The position numbers were made by a program, and so were the translations under genes. Positions 26,289 to 35,785 of a stretch of DNA of 64,000 nucleotides are shown in pieces (position 1 is the first letter of the stretch; every line of letters starts with the position of its first letter). The DNA is from UBA11524 sp963590165 (GTDB lineage: Bacteria; Bacillota; Clostridia; Christensenellales; Aristaeellaceae), in the NCBI GenBank assembly GCA_963590165.1, contig CAVANO010000046.1:1-64000 (forward strand), given 5' to 3'. The notes below the pieces were generated by a model. The model did no database searches. It saw nothing but the letters and a program-made list of their open reading frames with translations, and was not told the origin of the DNA.

Positions 26289-29219
26289 ATGAGAAAGAGC
26301 AAGAAATGCTGGACAGTCCTGTCCGTTGTGACCTCGACGCTGCTTGTTATCGTGCTGTCCCTTACGAACATTGCATACAGCTATGAGACGCTGATTAATG
26401 CGACGCTCGGACTGACGAACTACCGCGTCATCGATAACAGCGATGGGACGGAAAACACGTCATATTTCACAGCAAAATATACGGATGCGCAGTCCATCCA
26501 TGATTACAGTGCCGATGTCAGCGAACGGGTAGAAGCGGAAGGTCTCGTGCTTCTGATGAATAACGGCGCGCTGCCGCTGAACACGGAAAGCACGCTGAAG
26601 GTCAGCCTGTTCGCGACCGGCTCAGTCAACATCAACAACAGCGTGCAGGGCATGCGCGGCGGTGTTGGCGGTGCAGCGGATAATAGCAGCAACCTGCTGA
26701 CGTTCCGTGAGGCGTTGGAGGAACTTGATGCCGGCGGCAGCAAGATTGCGGTCAATCCGGTACTTTGGAGCTTCTATACGACCGGCGCTGGGAAGGATTA
26801 CGGCGGTCAGAAGCGCCTGAATTCGAAAACGAATGTCCAGACCTACTATATCAACGAGGTGCCGTGGTCGCTCTACGATGCAACGGTTAAGGCGTCCTTC
26901 ACAGATTACGGTGACGCAGCTGTTGTTGTGATTGCGCGTGATGACACCGAAGGGGCTGACCTGAATGTGCTGGGCAGCGATGGTGAAAATGGCAACTATC
27001 TGGCATTGTCTGCAGAGGAAAGAACGCTTCTGCGCGAGCTGACAAAGCTCAAAGCGGAAGGCACGTTCTCTGCGCTGATTGTGCTGCTCAACGGTGCAAA
27101 TCCGTTGCAGATGGATTTTCTGCAGGATGAGCAGATTGCAGTGGATGCGTGCCTGTGGATCGGAAATACCGGCATGACGGGCATTCGTGCCGTTGCGAAG
27201 GCACTGACGGGCGAAGTCGTTCCCTCAGGCCGCCTGACGGACACATTCGCGTATGACAATCTTTCATCGCCTGCCATGGCTGCTTGGGCGCTCAATCAAA
27301 ACGGTGTTTTCTCTTCGCAGTATGATACGACGTCGCTCAACAACACGCAGAAAGCATATGGTGTCTACAGCGAGGGCATCTATGTCGGCTATCGGTACTA
27401 TGAAACGCGTTATGCAGATGCAGTCGAGGGACGCAGCGGCACAGGGCTGTACCAGTATGATGAAACGGTTGCTTTCCCGTTTGGCAGCGGTCTGTCCTAC
27501 ACATCGTTTGAATACAGCGATTATCAGATGACGGCGACCGAAGACGGCTATGATGTGATGCTGACAGTCACAAATGCCGGCGACACATGGTCAGGCAAGG
27601 AAACCGTACAGGTTTACCTGCAGAAGCCGTACACGGATTACGCCATCGAGAATGGTATGGAGGTTGCCGCTGTTGAGCTGATTGGTTATGCCAAGACGAA
27701 AACGCTTGCTCCCGGCGAAACCCAGCAGGTGACGATACATGTCGATAAGCAGGATTTCACCAGCTACGACACTTATGGACTCGGCAGCTATCTGCTCGAT
27801 GCCGGAACCTACTACCTTGCTGCGGGCAAAAATGCACATGACGCGCTCAACAATATCCTCGCGGCAAAGGGCTACACAACGGCTGACGGTATGGATGAAG
27901 CAGGCAATGCGGATTTGTGCAGCACCATTGAGGTCACTGAACAGGATCGCACGACATATACGGTATCTGCGGCAACGGGTGCGGAAATCACAAACCGCTT
28001 GAGCGATGCTGACATCAACAGCACCGTCAGCGCGGAAGAAAATCTTGTTACCTATGTGTCCAGAAGCAACTGGATCGGCACATGGCCGAAGGAGGCGATT
28101 CGGCTCGCACTGACCGAGGCATTTGAAGCGGAACTGCAGAGCGATCATGAGCCGGAAAGCCAGGGCGATATGCCGACCATGGGCGTGGACAGCGGGCTTT
28201 CGCTGATCAGCGTGCGCGGCAAGAGCTACGATGATGAGGCATGGGATACGCTCCTCAACCAGATGACCTTCGAGGACATGAATACGCTGATTACGACTGC
28301 CTATTGCGTAACGGCGCAGATTTCGAGCGTTTCCAAGCCTCAGACGAATGAACAGGACGGTCCGACCTACTGCAAGGAAGGCAAGACGGATTCTCGTTTC
28401 CCGTGCGAGGGCATCTGGGCTGCGACTTTCAACACCGAGCTGGTGAAGGAAGTCGGCGAGGCACTGGCAAATGACAGCCTGTATGCCGGTTATAATGGCA
28501 TGTGGATTCCCGGCATCAACATCCATCGCACACCATACGGCGGCCGTGCGCATGAATATTTCTCGGAAGACCCGTATCTGACCGGTATGATGGCGATGGC
28601 GGAAATTAACGGTATCCAGCAGTATGGTGTTATCGCGTATCCGAAGCATTTTGCTTTCAACGATCAGGAGGTGAACCGCAACGGCATCTCTATTTGGCTG
28701 AACGAACAGTCTGCACGCGAAATTTATTTGCGTCCGTGGTATTACGCATGCAGTCCGCTTTACGGCAATGCGCATGGTGTCATGTCTTCCTTCAACCGTG
28801 TCGGAAACGTCTGGACGAGTGCCAGCGATGGGCTTGTCAACGGCATTCTCCGCGGCGAATTCGGCTTTAACGGCATGATTGTGACCGATATGGCGGATGC
28901 AAACGGCACAGTGTATATGTCCTGTGTGGACGGCATCATGGCAGGGACCGATTTGTGGCTAAGCTCCGGCAAAGATCACAGCCTGACGGCGTACCGCAAT
29001 AACGCGACGGTCGTCAATGCCATGCGCGAAGCCTGCAAGCGTGTTCTGTATAACGTTTGCAACTACAGCGCTGTCATGAACGGCTATTCCGCCAGCACGC
29101 AGATTGTTCGTGTCTATACCTGGTGGGAGATTGCACTCTTTGCATCGCTCGGCTTGTGCAGCCTGCTGACGATTGTTTCCGTCGCGATGCTTTGCAGGGC
29201 TTGCAGAAAGAAAAAGTAA
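26289..29219 (+). CDS. Membrane-anchored GH3, reversed domain order (cassette A, gene 4)
   Basis: 976 residues. An N-terminal uncleaved-looking membrane helix (about 8-30) and a C-terminal helix (about 945-970, then RACRKKK) would hold the enzyme at the outer face by both ends. Between them are first the sandwich half (GLVLLMNNGALPL), a fibronectin-III-like domain (FPFGSGLSYTSFEYS...GKETVQVYLQKPY), then the barrel half with GGRAHEYFSEDPYL, YPKHFAFNDQE and nucleophile Asp867 in MIVTDMADANG. Closely resembles the protein at 57279-60203. ATG at 26289 with AAGGAGGAAG upstream. Likely a beta-glucosidase or beta-xylosidase acting on oligosaccharides at the surface. Confidence 0.87.
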   Translation: MRKSKKCWTVLSVVTSTLLVIVLSLTNIAYSYETLINATLGLTNYRVIDNSDGTENTSYFTAKYTDAQSIHDYSADVSERVEAEGLVLLMNNGALPLNTESTLKVSLFATGSVNINNSVQGMRGGVGGAADNSSNLLTFREALEELDAGGSKIAVNPVLWSFYTTGAGKDYGGQKRLNSKTNVQTYYINEVPWSLYDATVKASFTDYGDAAVVVIARDDTEGADLNVLGSDGENGNYLALSAEERTLLRELTKLKAEGTFSALIVLLNGANPLQMDFLQDEQIAVDACLWIGNTGMTGIRAVAKALTGEVVPSGRLTDTFAYDNLSSPAMAAWALNQNGVFSSQYDTTSLNNTQKAYGVYSEGIYVGYRYYETRYADAVEGRSGTGLYQYDETVAFPFGSGLSYTSFEYSDYQMTATEDGYDVMLTVTNAGDTWSGKETVQVYLQKPYTDYAIENGMEVAAVELIGYAKTKTLAPGETQQVTIHVDKQDFTSYDTYGLGSYLLDAGTYYLAAGKNAHDALNNILAAKGYTTADGMDEAGNADLCSTIEVTEQDRTTYTVSAATGAEITNRLSDADINSTVSAEENLVTYVSRSNWIGTWPKEAIRLALTEAFEAELQSDHEPESQGDMPTMGVDSGLSLISVRGKSYDDEAWDTLLNQMTFEDMNTLITTAYCVTAQISSVSKPQTNEQDGPTYCKEGKTDSRFPCEGIWAATFNTELVKEVGEALANDSLYAGYNGMWIPGINIHRTPYGGRAHEYFSEDPYLTGMMAMAEINGIQQYGVIAYPKHFAFNDQEVNRNGISIWLNEQSAREIYLRPWYYACSPLYGNAHGVMSSFNRVGNVWTSASDGLVNGILRGEFGFNGMIVTDMADANGTVYMSCVDGIMAGTDLWLSSGKDHSLTAYRNNATVVNAMREACKRVLYNVCNYSAVMNGYSASTQIVRVYTWWEIALFASLGLCSLLTIVSVAMLCRACRKKK

Positions 29220-29288
29220 CTGTTTCCGCGGACGGAAGGAGGATACAATGCCGCCTTTCGTCCGCTGGAAAGAGGAATAGGTGAAAAC

Positions 29289-31643
29289 ATGAAACAAATC
29301 GCATGGAACGACGGCTGGCAGCTGCGCCATTTGAATTCGCAGGACAAATGGCAGGCTGTCACACTGCCTTACGACTGCATGCTCCATGAAAAGCGAAGCG
29401 ACGAGAGCCCGGGCGGATGCAACAATGGCTGGTTCGAAGCGTATGACTATGAACTTGTTAAGCATTTCTCATGCACCGCGAAGCAACTCCAGCAGCACAT
29501 TTTTCTGGAGTTGGAGGCAGTCTATCATATCGGGGAGGTTTACTGCAACGACCAGCTCGTTGTCAGCAGACCCAACGGGTATCTGCCCCTGATGGGGGAA
29601 TTGACGCCCTATCTCCGCGAAGGTGAAAACACGGTTCGTGTTATTGCCCATAACGCGCAGATGCCGAGTGCACGCTGGTATACCGGCGCGGGCATTTATC
29701 GCCCCGCGTGGTGGTACGAAGCGCCGGAGAAGTACATTCTGCTCCACAGCTTGCGGATCAAGACACTGAACATCGAACCTGCCTGCATTCGGGTCAGCGG
29801 CGCTACCAGCGAAAAGGGAAGCGTGATGCTGGATATTTTGGACGGTGAGAACGTTATCGCATCTGCATCCTGTGAAAGCGATGGCCACTTCAGCATACAA
29901 ATCAAGCTGAAGAACATCACATGCTGGTGCATTGAAACGCCGAAGCTGTATGAATGCCGTGCACGCTTCGGAAGCGATGAAGCACGAACACATTTCGGGA
30001 TTCGCATCGTCACATGCAGCGCTGCAAGCGGTATGTGCATTAACGGTCAGCGTGTTCTGCTGCGCGGCGCATGTATCCACCATGATAACGGACTGCTTGG
30101 TGCTGCCGCGTTTGATGAAGCAGAGGAACGCAAGGTGCTGTTGTTGAAATCGGTTGGCTACAATGCCATCCGCTCGGCGCATAATCCTTGTTCGCGGGCT
30201 TTGCTGGAAGCATGCGACCGATACGGCATGCTGATGATGGACGAGTACGAGGACGCATGGTTTGTCCATAAGACACGGTATGACTATGCAGGTTATCTGA
30301 AGACATGGTATCAGCAGGATTTGGCGGATCTGGCTCAGAAGGACTACAATCATCCGTCCGTTATCCTCTATTCCCTCGGCAATGAGGTGTCAGAAAGCGC
30401 GTTGCCGGAAGGCGTTGCGTTGTTCAAACAGATGAAATCACGCTTGCGCAGTCAGGATGATACGCGTCCGATTACATGCGGCATCAACATCGGTTTCAAT
30501 CAGGCAATGGCGTCCGGACATTCTTTTTTCAGCGATGAAAAAGCGGCAGCATTTGATATTCACGACCTTGGCACGGAAGAGAAGAATCATCGCAAGTGGC
30601 TGTTCGGCGCATTGACGATGAAACTTAATGCACTGATGCCCGGCTGCGATCGTGCAACGCATGATATCTTTGCAGCATCGGACATTGCAGGCTACAATTA
30701 CGGACTGTACCGCTATCGGATGGATCGGCGAAAGTATCCGGAACGGGTGATTCTCGGCAGCGAATCCTTCTGTGTGGATGAAGAACGCTTCCTGAGGGAG
30801 GCAAAACGTGATCCGGGCATCATCGGCGATTTTGTCTGGACAGGTATCGATCATCTCGGCGAGGTCGGGCTCGGTGCATGGGAATACCGTGCTGATGCGC
30901 CGACATTCCTGCATTCAAACGGTTGGCTGACTTCGGGTGCAGGTCGCATTGACATTACCGGCAAGCTTCTGCCTGAGGCGTACTATACGCGTGCTGTCTA
31001 CGGGCTGCTCAAGAAGCCATATATCGCGGTTGTTCCGCCGAATCACGCAGGCGAGCGCCATAGTCCATCTGGATGGAAAATGACATCAGCGGTTGCGTCA
31101 TGGGGCTGGCATGGCTGTGAAGGCAAAAAGTGTATGATTGAGGTCTACGGCTGCGGCGACCATGTGACACTCTTCCTGAACGGTATCAGAAAGGGTACGA
31201 AGAGCTTGCGGCGAAGCAGCCGAACATGTTTCCGGCTGCCGTATGAGCCCGGAAGCCTGACAGCGGTCGTCTATGACCGGAAGGATGCAGAACTTGGTAG
31301 CACGAGTCTGATGTCTCTCGATGAACAGCGGAAGCTGATGCTTGAAGCGGAGCAGCAGAAGTTGTCCCCGGGTGAGCTATGCTATGTGCGCATCCGGATG
31401 ACGGATGGCGCTGGAACGACGGACGTGCTGTCGAATGATAAGATTCGGCTGGAGGCAGATGGCGGCGAACTGCTTGGCTTTGGTCATGCATGTCCCTTCA
31501 ACAAGGATGGATACACGGGAAATCAGACGAAAGTCTATCACGGCGAGGCAATGGCGATTCTGCGTGCAGGGCAGGACGGTGCTATTCATTTGAGGGCATA
31601 TGCTGACTGCGGGAAAGCAGAACTGACAATCGATATCCAATAA
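29289..31643 (+). CDS. GH2 beta-galactosidase-like enzyme
   Basis: 784 residues, no signal peptide. Jelly-roll N-terminal domain (LPYDCMLHEKR, YEKH region), immunoglobulin-like domain, then a TIM barrel with RGACIHHDNGLLG, IRSAHNP, acid/base Glu366 in SLGNEV and nucleophile Glu492 in ILGSESF. The C-terminal 200 residues carry beta-sandwich domains usual in longer GH2 proteins. Activity could be beta-galactosidase, beta-glucuronidase or beta-mannosidase-like; the motif set favours beta-galactosidase. Start ATG at 29289, 69 bases after cassette A gene 4, with a weak GAAAGAGGAATAGGTG leader. Probably cotranscribed with cassette A. A hairpin follows. Confidence 0.87.
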   Translation: MKQIAWNDGWQLRHLNSQDKWQAVTLPYDCMLHEKRSDESPGGCNNGWFEAYDYELVKHFSCTAKQLQQHIFLELEAVYHIGEVYCNDQLVVSRPNGYLPLMGELTPYLREGENTVRVIAHNAQMPSARWYTGAGIYRPAWWYEAPEKYILLHSLRIKTLNIEPACIRVSGATSEKGSVMLDILDGENVIASASCESDGHFSIQIKLKNITCWCIETPKLYECRARFGSDEARTHFGIRIVTCSAASGMCINGQRVLLRGACIHHDNGLLGAAAFDEAEERKVLLLKSVGYNAIRSAHNPCSRALLEACDRYGMLMMDEYEDAWFVHKTRYDYAGYLKTWYQQDLADLAQKDYNHPSVILYSLGNEVSESALPEGVALFKQMKSRLRSQDDTRPITCGINIGFNQAMASGHSFFSDEKAAAFDIHDLGTEEKNHRKWLFGALTMKLNALMPGCDRATHDIFAASDIAGYNYGLYRYRMDRRKYPERVILGSESFCVDEERFLREAKRDPGIIGDFVWTGIDHLGEVGLGAWEYRADAPTFLHSNGWLTSGAGRIDITGKLLPEAYYTRAVYGLLKKPYIAVVPPNHAGERHSPSGWKMTSAVASWGWHGCEGKKCMIEVYGCGDHVTLFLNGIRKGTKSLRRSSRTCFRLPYEPGSLTAVVYDRKDAELGSTSLMSLDEQRKLMLEAEQQKLSPGELCYVRIRMTDGAGTTDVLSNDKIRLEADGGELLGFGHACPFNKDGYTGNQTKVYHGEAMAILRAGQDGAIHLRAYADCGKAELTIDIQ

Positions 31644-31648
31644 ACATG

Positions 31649-31685
31649 CCGGCGCTGTATCCTGATGAATAGGGTACAGCGCCGG
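31649..31685 (+). terminator. Terminator-like hairpin after GH2
   Basis: CCGGCGCTGTATCCT (31649-31663) pairs with AGGGTACAGCGCCGG (31671-31685), 15 bp with one G-U pair and a 7-base loop. The tail is GCTTGTTG, poor in T, so termination may be incomplete. Confidence 0.7.
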
Positions 31686-31690
31686 GCTTG

Positions 31691-31719
31691 TTGCGCAAGT
31701 TAAATGATTGTGATATAAT
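31691..31719 (+). promoter_or_regulatory. Promoter of the LytTR/AgrC-like pair
   Basis: TTGCGC (31691-31696), 17 bases, TATAAT (31714-31719) with TGA before it (extended -10). Confidence 0.75.
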
Positions 31720-31749
31720 CAATGTCAACAGGAAAAAGGAGTGTACGCC

Positions 31750-32466
31750 ATGATCAGCATTGCCATTGTCGAGGATGACGTGCAGGAGCAGAAACGTCTG
31801 CAGCAGTATTTGACGCGCTATTCTATGGAAAATCAGCAGGCGTTCCGTTTTTTTCTTTATGGGAATGCATTTGATTTTCTGGAGGAAAAGCAGTCGTTTG
31901 ACATCATCTTCATGGATATTATGATGCCTAACATGACCGGCATGGAGGCGGCTGCGCGGCTGCGCGAATATGATACCAGGGCAGTGCTGATTTTTGTGAC
32001 GACCATGGTGCAATTCGCAGTGAAGAGCTATGAAGTGGATGCACTGGACTACATTGTGAAGCCTGTTAGCTATGCCCGGCTGATTATGAAACTGCAGAAA
32101 GCGATTCGGGTTATCGAAGCGAGTTCCGGCGGCATGGTGGTTATCAACGATGCGCGCGGCATGATTCGCTGTGCAACGAAGAACTTGATGTATGTTGAAG
32201 TGCATGGCCATAAGCTGGATTACCATACGACGGAAGGCGTTTATAGCGCTTACGGCTCGCTCAATGATCTCGAAAGCGTTCTGCACAGCTATCATTTCAT
32301 GCGCTGCAATGCCTGCTATCTCGTGAATCCGCAGTTCATCAAGTCCGTCAATACGCATGATCTGCTTGTCATGCTTTCAAACGGTGAAGCATTGAAAATT
32401 TCTCAGACACGTCGGAAAGGTTTTATCAACGAGCTGACAAATTGGTTAGGGCAGGGGAATAGCTGA
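31750..32466 (+). CDS. LytTR-family response regulator
   Basis: 238 residues. The receiver domain (1-120) has the acidic pair in IVEDD, phosphorylation Asp in IIFMDIMMP, and Lys in DYIVKPV. The C-terminal LytTR DNA-binding domain (about 135-235) has YVEVHGHKLDYHT and FMRCNACYLVNPQFI. AgrA-like regulators of this type bind tandem 9-bp sites. The ATG at 31750 is chosen (AGGAG 8 bases upstream). The kinase gene overlaps its stop codon. Located directly after cassette A and GH2, so cassette A is a plausible target. Confidence 0.9.
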   Translation: MISIAIVEDDVQEQKRLQQYLTRYSMENQQAFRFFLYGNAFDFLEEKQSFDIIFMDIMMPNMTGMEAAARLREYDTRAVLIFVTTMVQFAVKSYEVDALDYIVKPVSYARLIMKLQKAIRVIEASSGGMVVINDARGMIRCATKNLMYVEVHGHKLDYHTTEGVYSAYGSLNDLESVLHSYHFMRCNACYLVNPQFIKSVNTHDLLVMLSNGEALKISQTRRKGFINELTNWLGQGNS

Positions 32467-33794
32467 TGTTTGATCTGATTCGCAATCTATTCGTTCAGCA
32501 TGGATTTGTCGTGGAAATGCTGCTGATAGAGTGGATTTACTGCCATTATTATGAACGACGTGAGGATTTTGCTTTCCGCGTCCTTGCATTCGTTGCGCTG
32601 ATGCTACTGAATTCTGTGGCATGGCGCTGGGCAGATACTGTTCTGCCGGATACGGCCTGGAGCTACTCGCTGCAAGGCATCGGCAAGTATTTGCTCTTTT
32701 TTCTGATTGGCTTCTGGGGTCTTCGTCTATGCAAGAAAATCGAAAAAAACGAGTCGTTCTTCTGCATGACCTGCTCGCTTGCTACGCAGCACCTGTCGTA
32801 TGCTTGCTACAGCGATATTCTTGTGCTGTGCGGCTGGTCGTTTGACGCCATGCAGGAAATTCCTGTCATTTCCTGCGTGATGGCAATCGTCTATTTTGCT
32901 GCATATTGGCTGATTGTCAGGAAAATCAAGCAGCATCCGGAGCTCAGCTTTCAGACGCGCGAAAATTAACTTGTCGGCGGTCTGCTGATTCTCTTTGCGA
33001 TTGTTATCAAATTCATCATGGAGCCGTATCTCTCTGCCGAAGAAATGCCGACGCTGTATGTGCTGGTCAGCATCTACAGTATTGTCTGCTGTATCCTTGC
33101 GCTCATGCTGGAGGTAGGTCTGTTCCGCAATCAGGCGCTGGCAAACGAAAAGAAATTCCTGATGCAGCTCGTCTATATGCAGGAAGAGCAGTACCGCACG
33201 TCTAAGGCGAATGTCGAGATGGTCAACATCAAATGCCATGATATGAAGCATCAGATCCGCCATATTGCTAATGCGGTAACGCCTGAGGCAGTCAAGGAAC
33301 TTGAGCAGATTATTAATGTTTACGACTCATCGCTCCAGACCGGCAGCGAAATCCTCGATGTCTGTCTGATGGAAAAACAGCTCCTCTGCGAGAAAAACGG
33401 TATTAAGCTGGACTGCATCGCCAATGGTCAGTGCCTTGCATTTATGCAGCCGTCCGATCTGTTTGCCTTGTTCGGCAATGCGCTGGATAATGCTATTGAG
33501 GCTGTCTGCAAGCTGGACGACGTAGAAAAACGCATCATCTTCGTTAGCGTGAAGGAAGAACTCGGTATGGCGGTCATCCACATCGAAAACAACTATATCG
33601 GCGAACTTGTCATGACAGACGGCATTCCGCGCACCTCCAAGGGCGACGAGTTTTACCACGGCTATGGCATGAAGAGCATCCGCATGGTCGTGGAGAAATA
33701 TGACGGCAACATGACGCTTCTGCCGCAGAATGGAATTTTCAATCTGAATATAACAATCCCAATTCCGGAAAAAAGGAAAAATAGTAGCGTCTAA
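32466..33794 (+). pseudogene. AgrC-like GHKL sensor kinase, broken by an in-frame TAA
   Basis: A first frame 32466-32969 (167 residues) encodes five or so membrane helices; a second frame in the same register (ATG at 33018, 258 residues) encodes the last helices and the kinase core: H-box CHDMKHQIRHI, N-box NALDNAIEA and glycine box GYGMKSIRMVVEKYDG. The codons after the TAA at 32967-32969 continue as membrane-segment sequence (LVGGLLILFAIVIKFIMEP), so one stop codon interrupts what would be a 442-residue kinase. The start overlaps the regulator stop (TGATG). Without repair or read-through the sensor part is separated from the catalytic part. Confidence 0.82.
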
Positions 33795-34009
33795 AAGAGG
33801 CTGCCACAGTTTGCTTTCCTTCTGGCTATACCATATGGCACTGGTGGCGGACTCTTCTGCATCGATGTGGTCGCCATCCGTGTTGACGTAGAGATCGTTT
33901 ATAGGTCACTTTTGCTGAATCGTGATTTGTCCATAACTTGAATGAACGAGTGACTAACATTCTCCTATATCGATCGGTTGATATTCATGCGAGAACTGTG
34001 GGCATATCG
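33795..34009. other. Intergenic region with possible transposase scrap
   Basis: On the minus strand, about 33800-33910, a short open stretch reads NDLYVNTDGDHIDAEES, which resembles a piece of UPF0236/ISLre2-type transposases but is too short to be sure. Nothing else recognised. Confidence 0.35.
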
Positions 34010-34038
34010 TTGCGATGAAAAGATGATTGAGATATAAT
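34010..34038 (+). promoter_or_regulatory. Promoter of the YesM/YesN-like pair
   Basis: TTGCGA (34010-34015), 17 bases, TATAAT (34033-34038). The leader then runs about 80 bases to the kinase start. Confidence 0.7.
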
Positions 34039-34127
34039 CATGCTGTTTGAAATCAAAGCATGAAAATCATGGTTATTGCGGATGATCATGATGGTAAATC
34101 GGAATGACAGAGAGGAATGTCAGCAAT

Positions 34128-35774
34128 ATGAGGAAGCATGGCAGCAAGAAGTCATTGAAGCAATGGTCATGGATTATTTTGCTGGTCTGTATTTTGCCGC
34201 TGAATCTGATTTCGTTGTATGCTGCTGCACAGGCCTCTGAAAGCTATCGGCAGCAGACAGCGTTGAGCATCCAGAATGTGATGAATGTGGAAATGAATCG
34301 GCTCAATACAATCCTGACAAAGGCGGATAACTACCTGTTTACATTAATACAATCCGAAAACGGGCGGGTGGTGCGCTGGCCCGAAAGTCAGCTGGATTTT
34401 CAAAATGCTCGAATCAAAATGATGATGGATATGAATGATAATTTACCATCTGATCAGTATGGTAGCGGATATTTTATTTTAACGGATCATGATTTTGGTG
34501 AGAATAACAACGCCATGGAAAACATGCTTATTTCAGGTGCTGCGAGTGATACGGCAACGATTCGGAGTATATTGGAAGATGAAGAACAACTTGCGTCAGT
34601 CGGGAAGAGATGGATGCTGCTGACGATTCAGAACCGTTCGTATTTGATTCATAAAAATGAGATTAACGGAATTATTTACGGTGCGTTTGTGGATTATCAG
34701 GCATGGGAAACAAACTTTTTATCGCAGCTGTCTTACGAGAATACATTGTTGCTGACGGATTTGGAATCGACGAATACAAAGGGCAATCGGATTGTGATTA
34801 CCGGCAATGCGCTGAAGCTCAGCTGGCCAATCTATTGTGTTGTAAATATGGGCAGCGTGAATGCTTGGAACGTGTGGCAATTTGTTGCGGTTTTGTGCTG
34901 CTTTCTGTGCGCTCCAGTGATTTATCTTTTATTTAGCAAGTATATTCTTCGCACTTTCAGTGAATTGACACATGCACACTGCGAGTTCAAAAATGGCAAC
35001 AGGGATTATCGGATTGTTCAGCCTGCACCATTCAGGGAAATGGAAACCGCTTTTTTCTCTTACAACGAGATGGCTGAGAACCTTCACGATTTGCGGCTTG
35101 AAAACATGGAGAAGGAACTCAAAAATCAGAACCTGATGCTGGAAAAGCAAGAACTTGAGATCACGAATCTACAGCTTCAAATTCATCCGCATTTTCTGCT
35201 GAATACGTTTAATTTGGTTTACAACCTTGCGGCACAAGGCAATGTTGAAAGCATCCAGAAAACGATTCTCTATTTGTCGGATTATTTCCGCTATCTGTTT
35301 CGAAACGGCAGAACGCAGCCACGCTTTGAAAAGGAACTGAAGTTGATTGAGGAGTACATTGAAATAGCTCAAACGCGGTATCCCGGCAGAATTGATACCG
35401 TGTTTGAGATTGATGAGGATATGCTGCTTGTACATGTGCCGCCACTGCTCTTCCACAACTTTGTGGAAAACTGTATAAAGCATGGGCTGAAAGATGACAA
35501 CAAAATCTGCATTGTGATTACAGCAGAATATACGAACGGATGGGTGAAAGTAGAAATCTCTGATGATGGTCGCGGTATGCCGGAAGATGTTGTCAAGGCG
35601 ATTAATACGAACACATTGGAGCAAGAGGAGAAAGGGAAAAATGTCGGAATCAGAAATTCTGTGAAGCGTCTTTATGCGATTTACGGCGAGCAAGCGACCC
35701 TGCATGTAGATTCTGCACCTGATGAGGGAACAACGGTGAGCATACGATTCCCCTATGAATTGGAAACGGATTGA
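34128..35774 (+). CDS. YesM-like sensor histidine kinase
   Basis: About 548 residues. Helix 1 near the N-terminus (IILLVCILPLNLISLYA), an extracellular sensor domain of about 220 residues, helix 2 (VWQFVAVLCCFLCAPVIYLLF), a HAMP-like linker and coiled coil, then the LytS/YesM-type kinase: phospho-His in LQIHPHFLLNTFN, N-box NFVENCIKHG, G1 DDGRGMP, G2 KGKNVGIRNSVKRLY. An in-frame ATG at 34104 has no ribosome site; the one at 34128 has AGAGAGG 12 bases upstream, longer than ideal. Such kinases sense extracellular sugars and govern adjacent transport genes. Confidence 0.88.
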   Translation: MRKHGSKKSLKQWSWIILLVCILPLNLISLYAAAQASESYRQQTALSIQNVMNVEMNRLNTILTKADNYLFTLIQSENGRVVRWPESQLDFQNARIKMMMDMNDNLPSDQYGSGYFILTDHDFGENNNAMENMLISGAASDTATIRSILEDEEQLASVGKRWMLLTIQNRSYLIHKNEINGIIYGAFVDYQAWETNFLSQLSYENTLLLTDLESTNTKGNRIVITGNALKLSWPIYCVVNMGSVNAWNVWQFVAVLCCFLCAPVIYLLFSKYILRTFSELTHAHCEFKNGNRDYRIVQPAPFREMETAFFSYNEMAENLHDLRLENMEKELKNQNLMLEKQELEITNLQLQIHPHFLLNTFNLVYNLAAQGNVESIQKTILYLSDYFRYLFRNGRTQPRFEKELKLIEEYIEIAQTRYPGRIDTVFEIDEDMLLVHVPPLLFHNFVENCIKHGLKDDNKICIVITAEYTNGWVKVEISDDGRGMPEDVVKAINTNTLEQEEKGKNVGIRNSVKRLYAIYGEQATLHVDSAPDEGTTVSIRFPYELETD

Positions 35775-35785
35775 GGTGATCAAGC

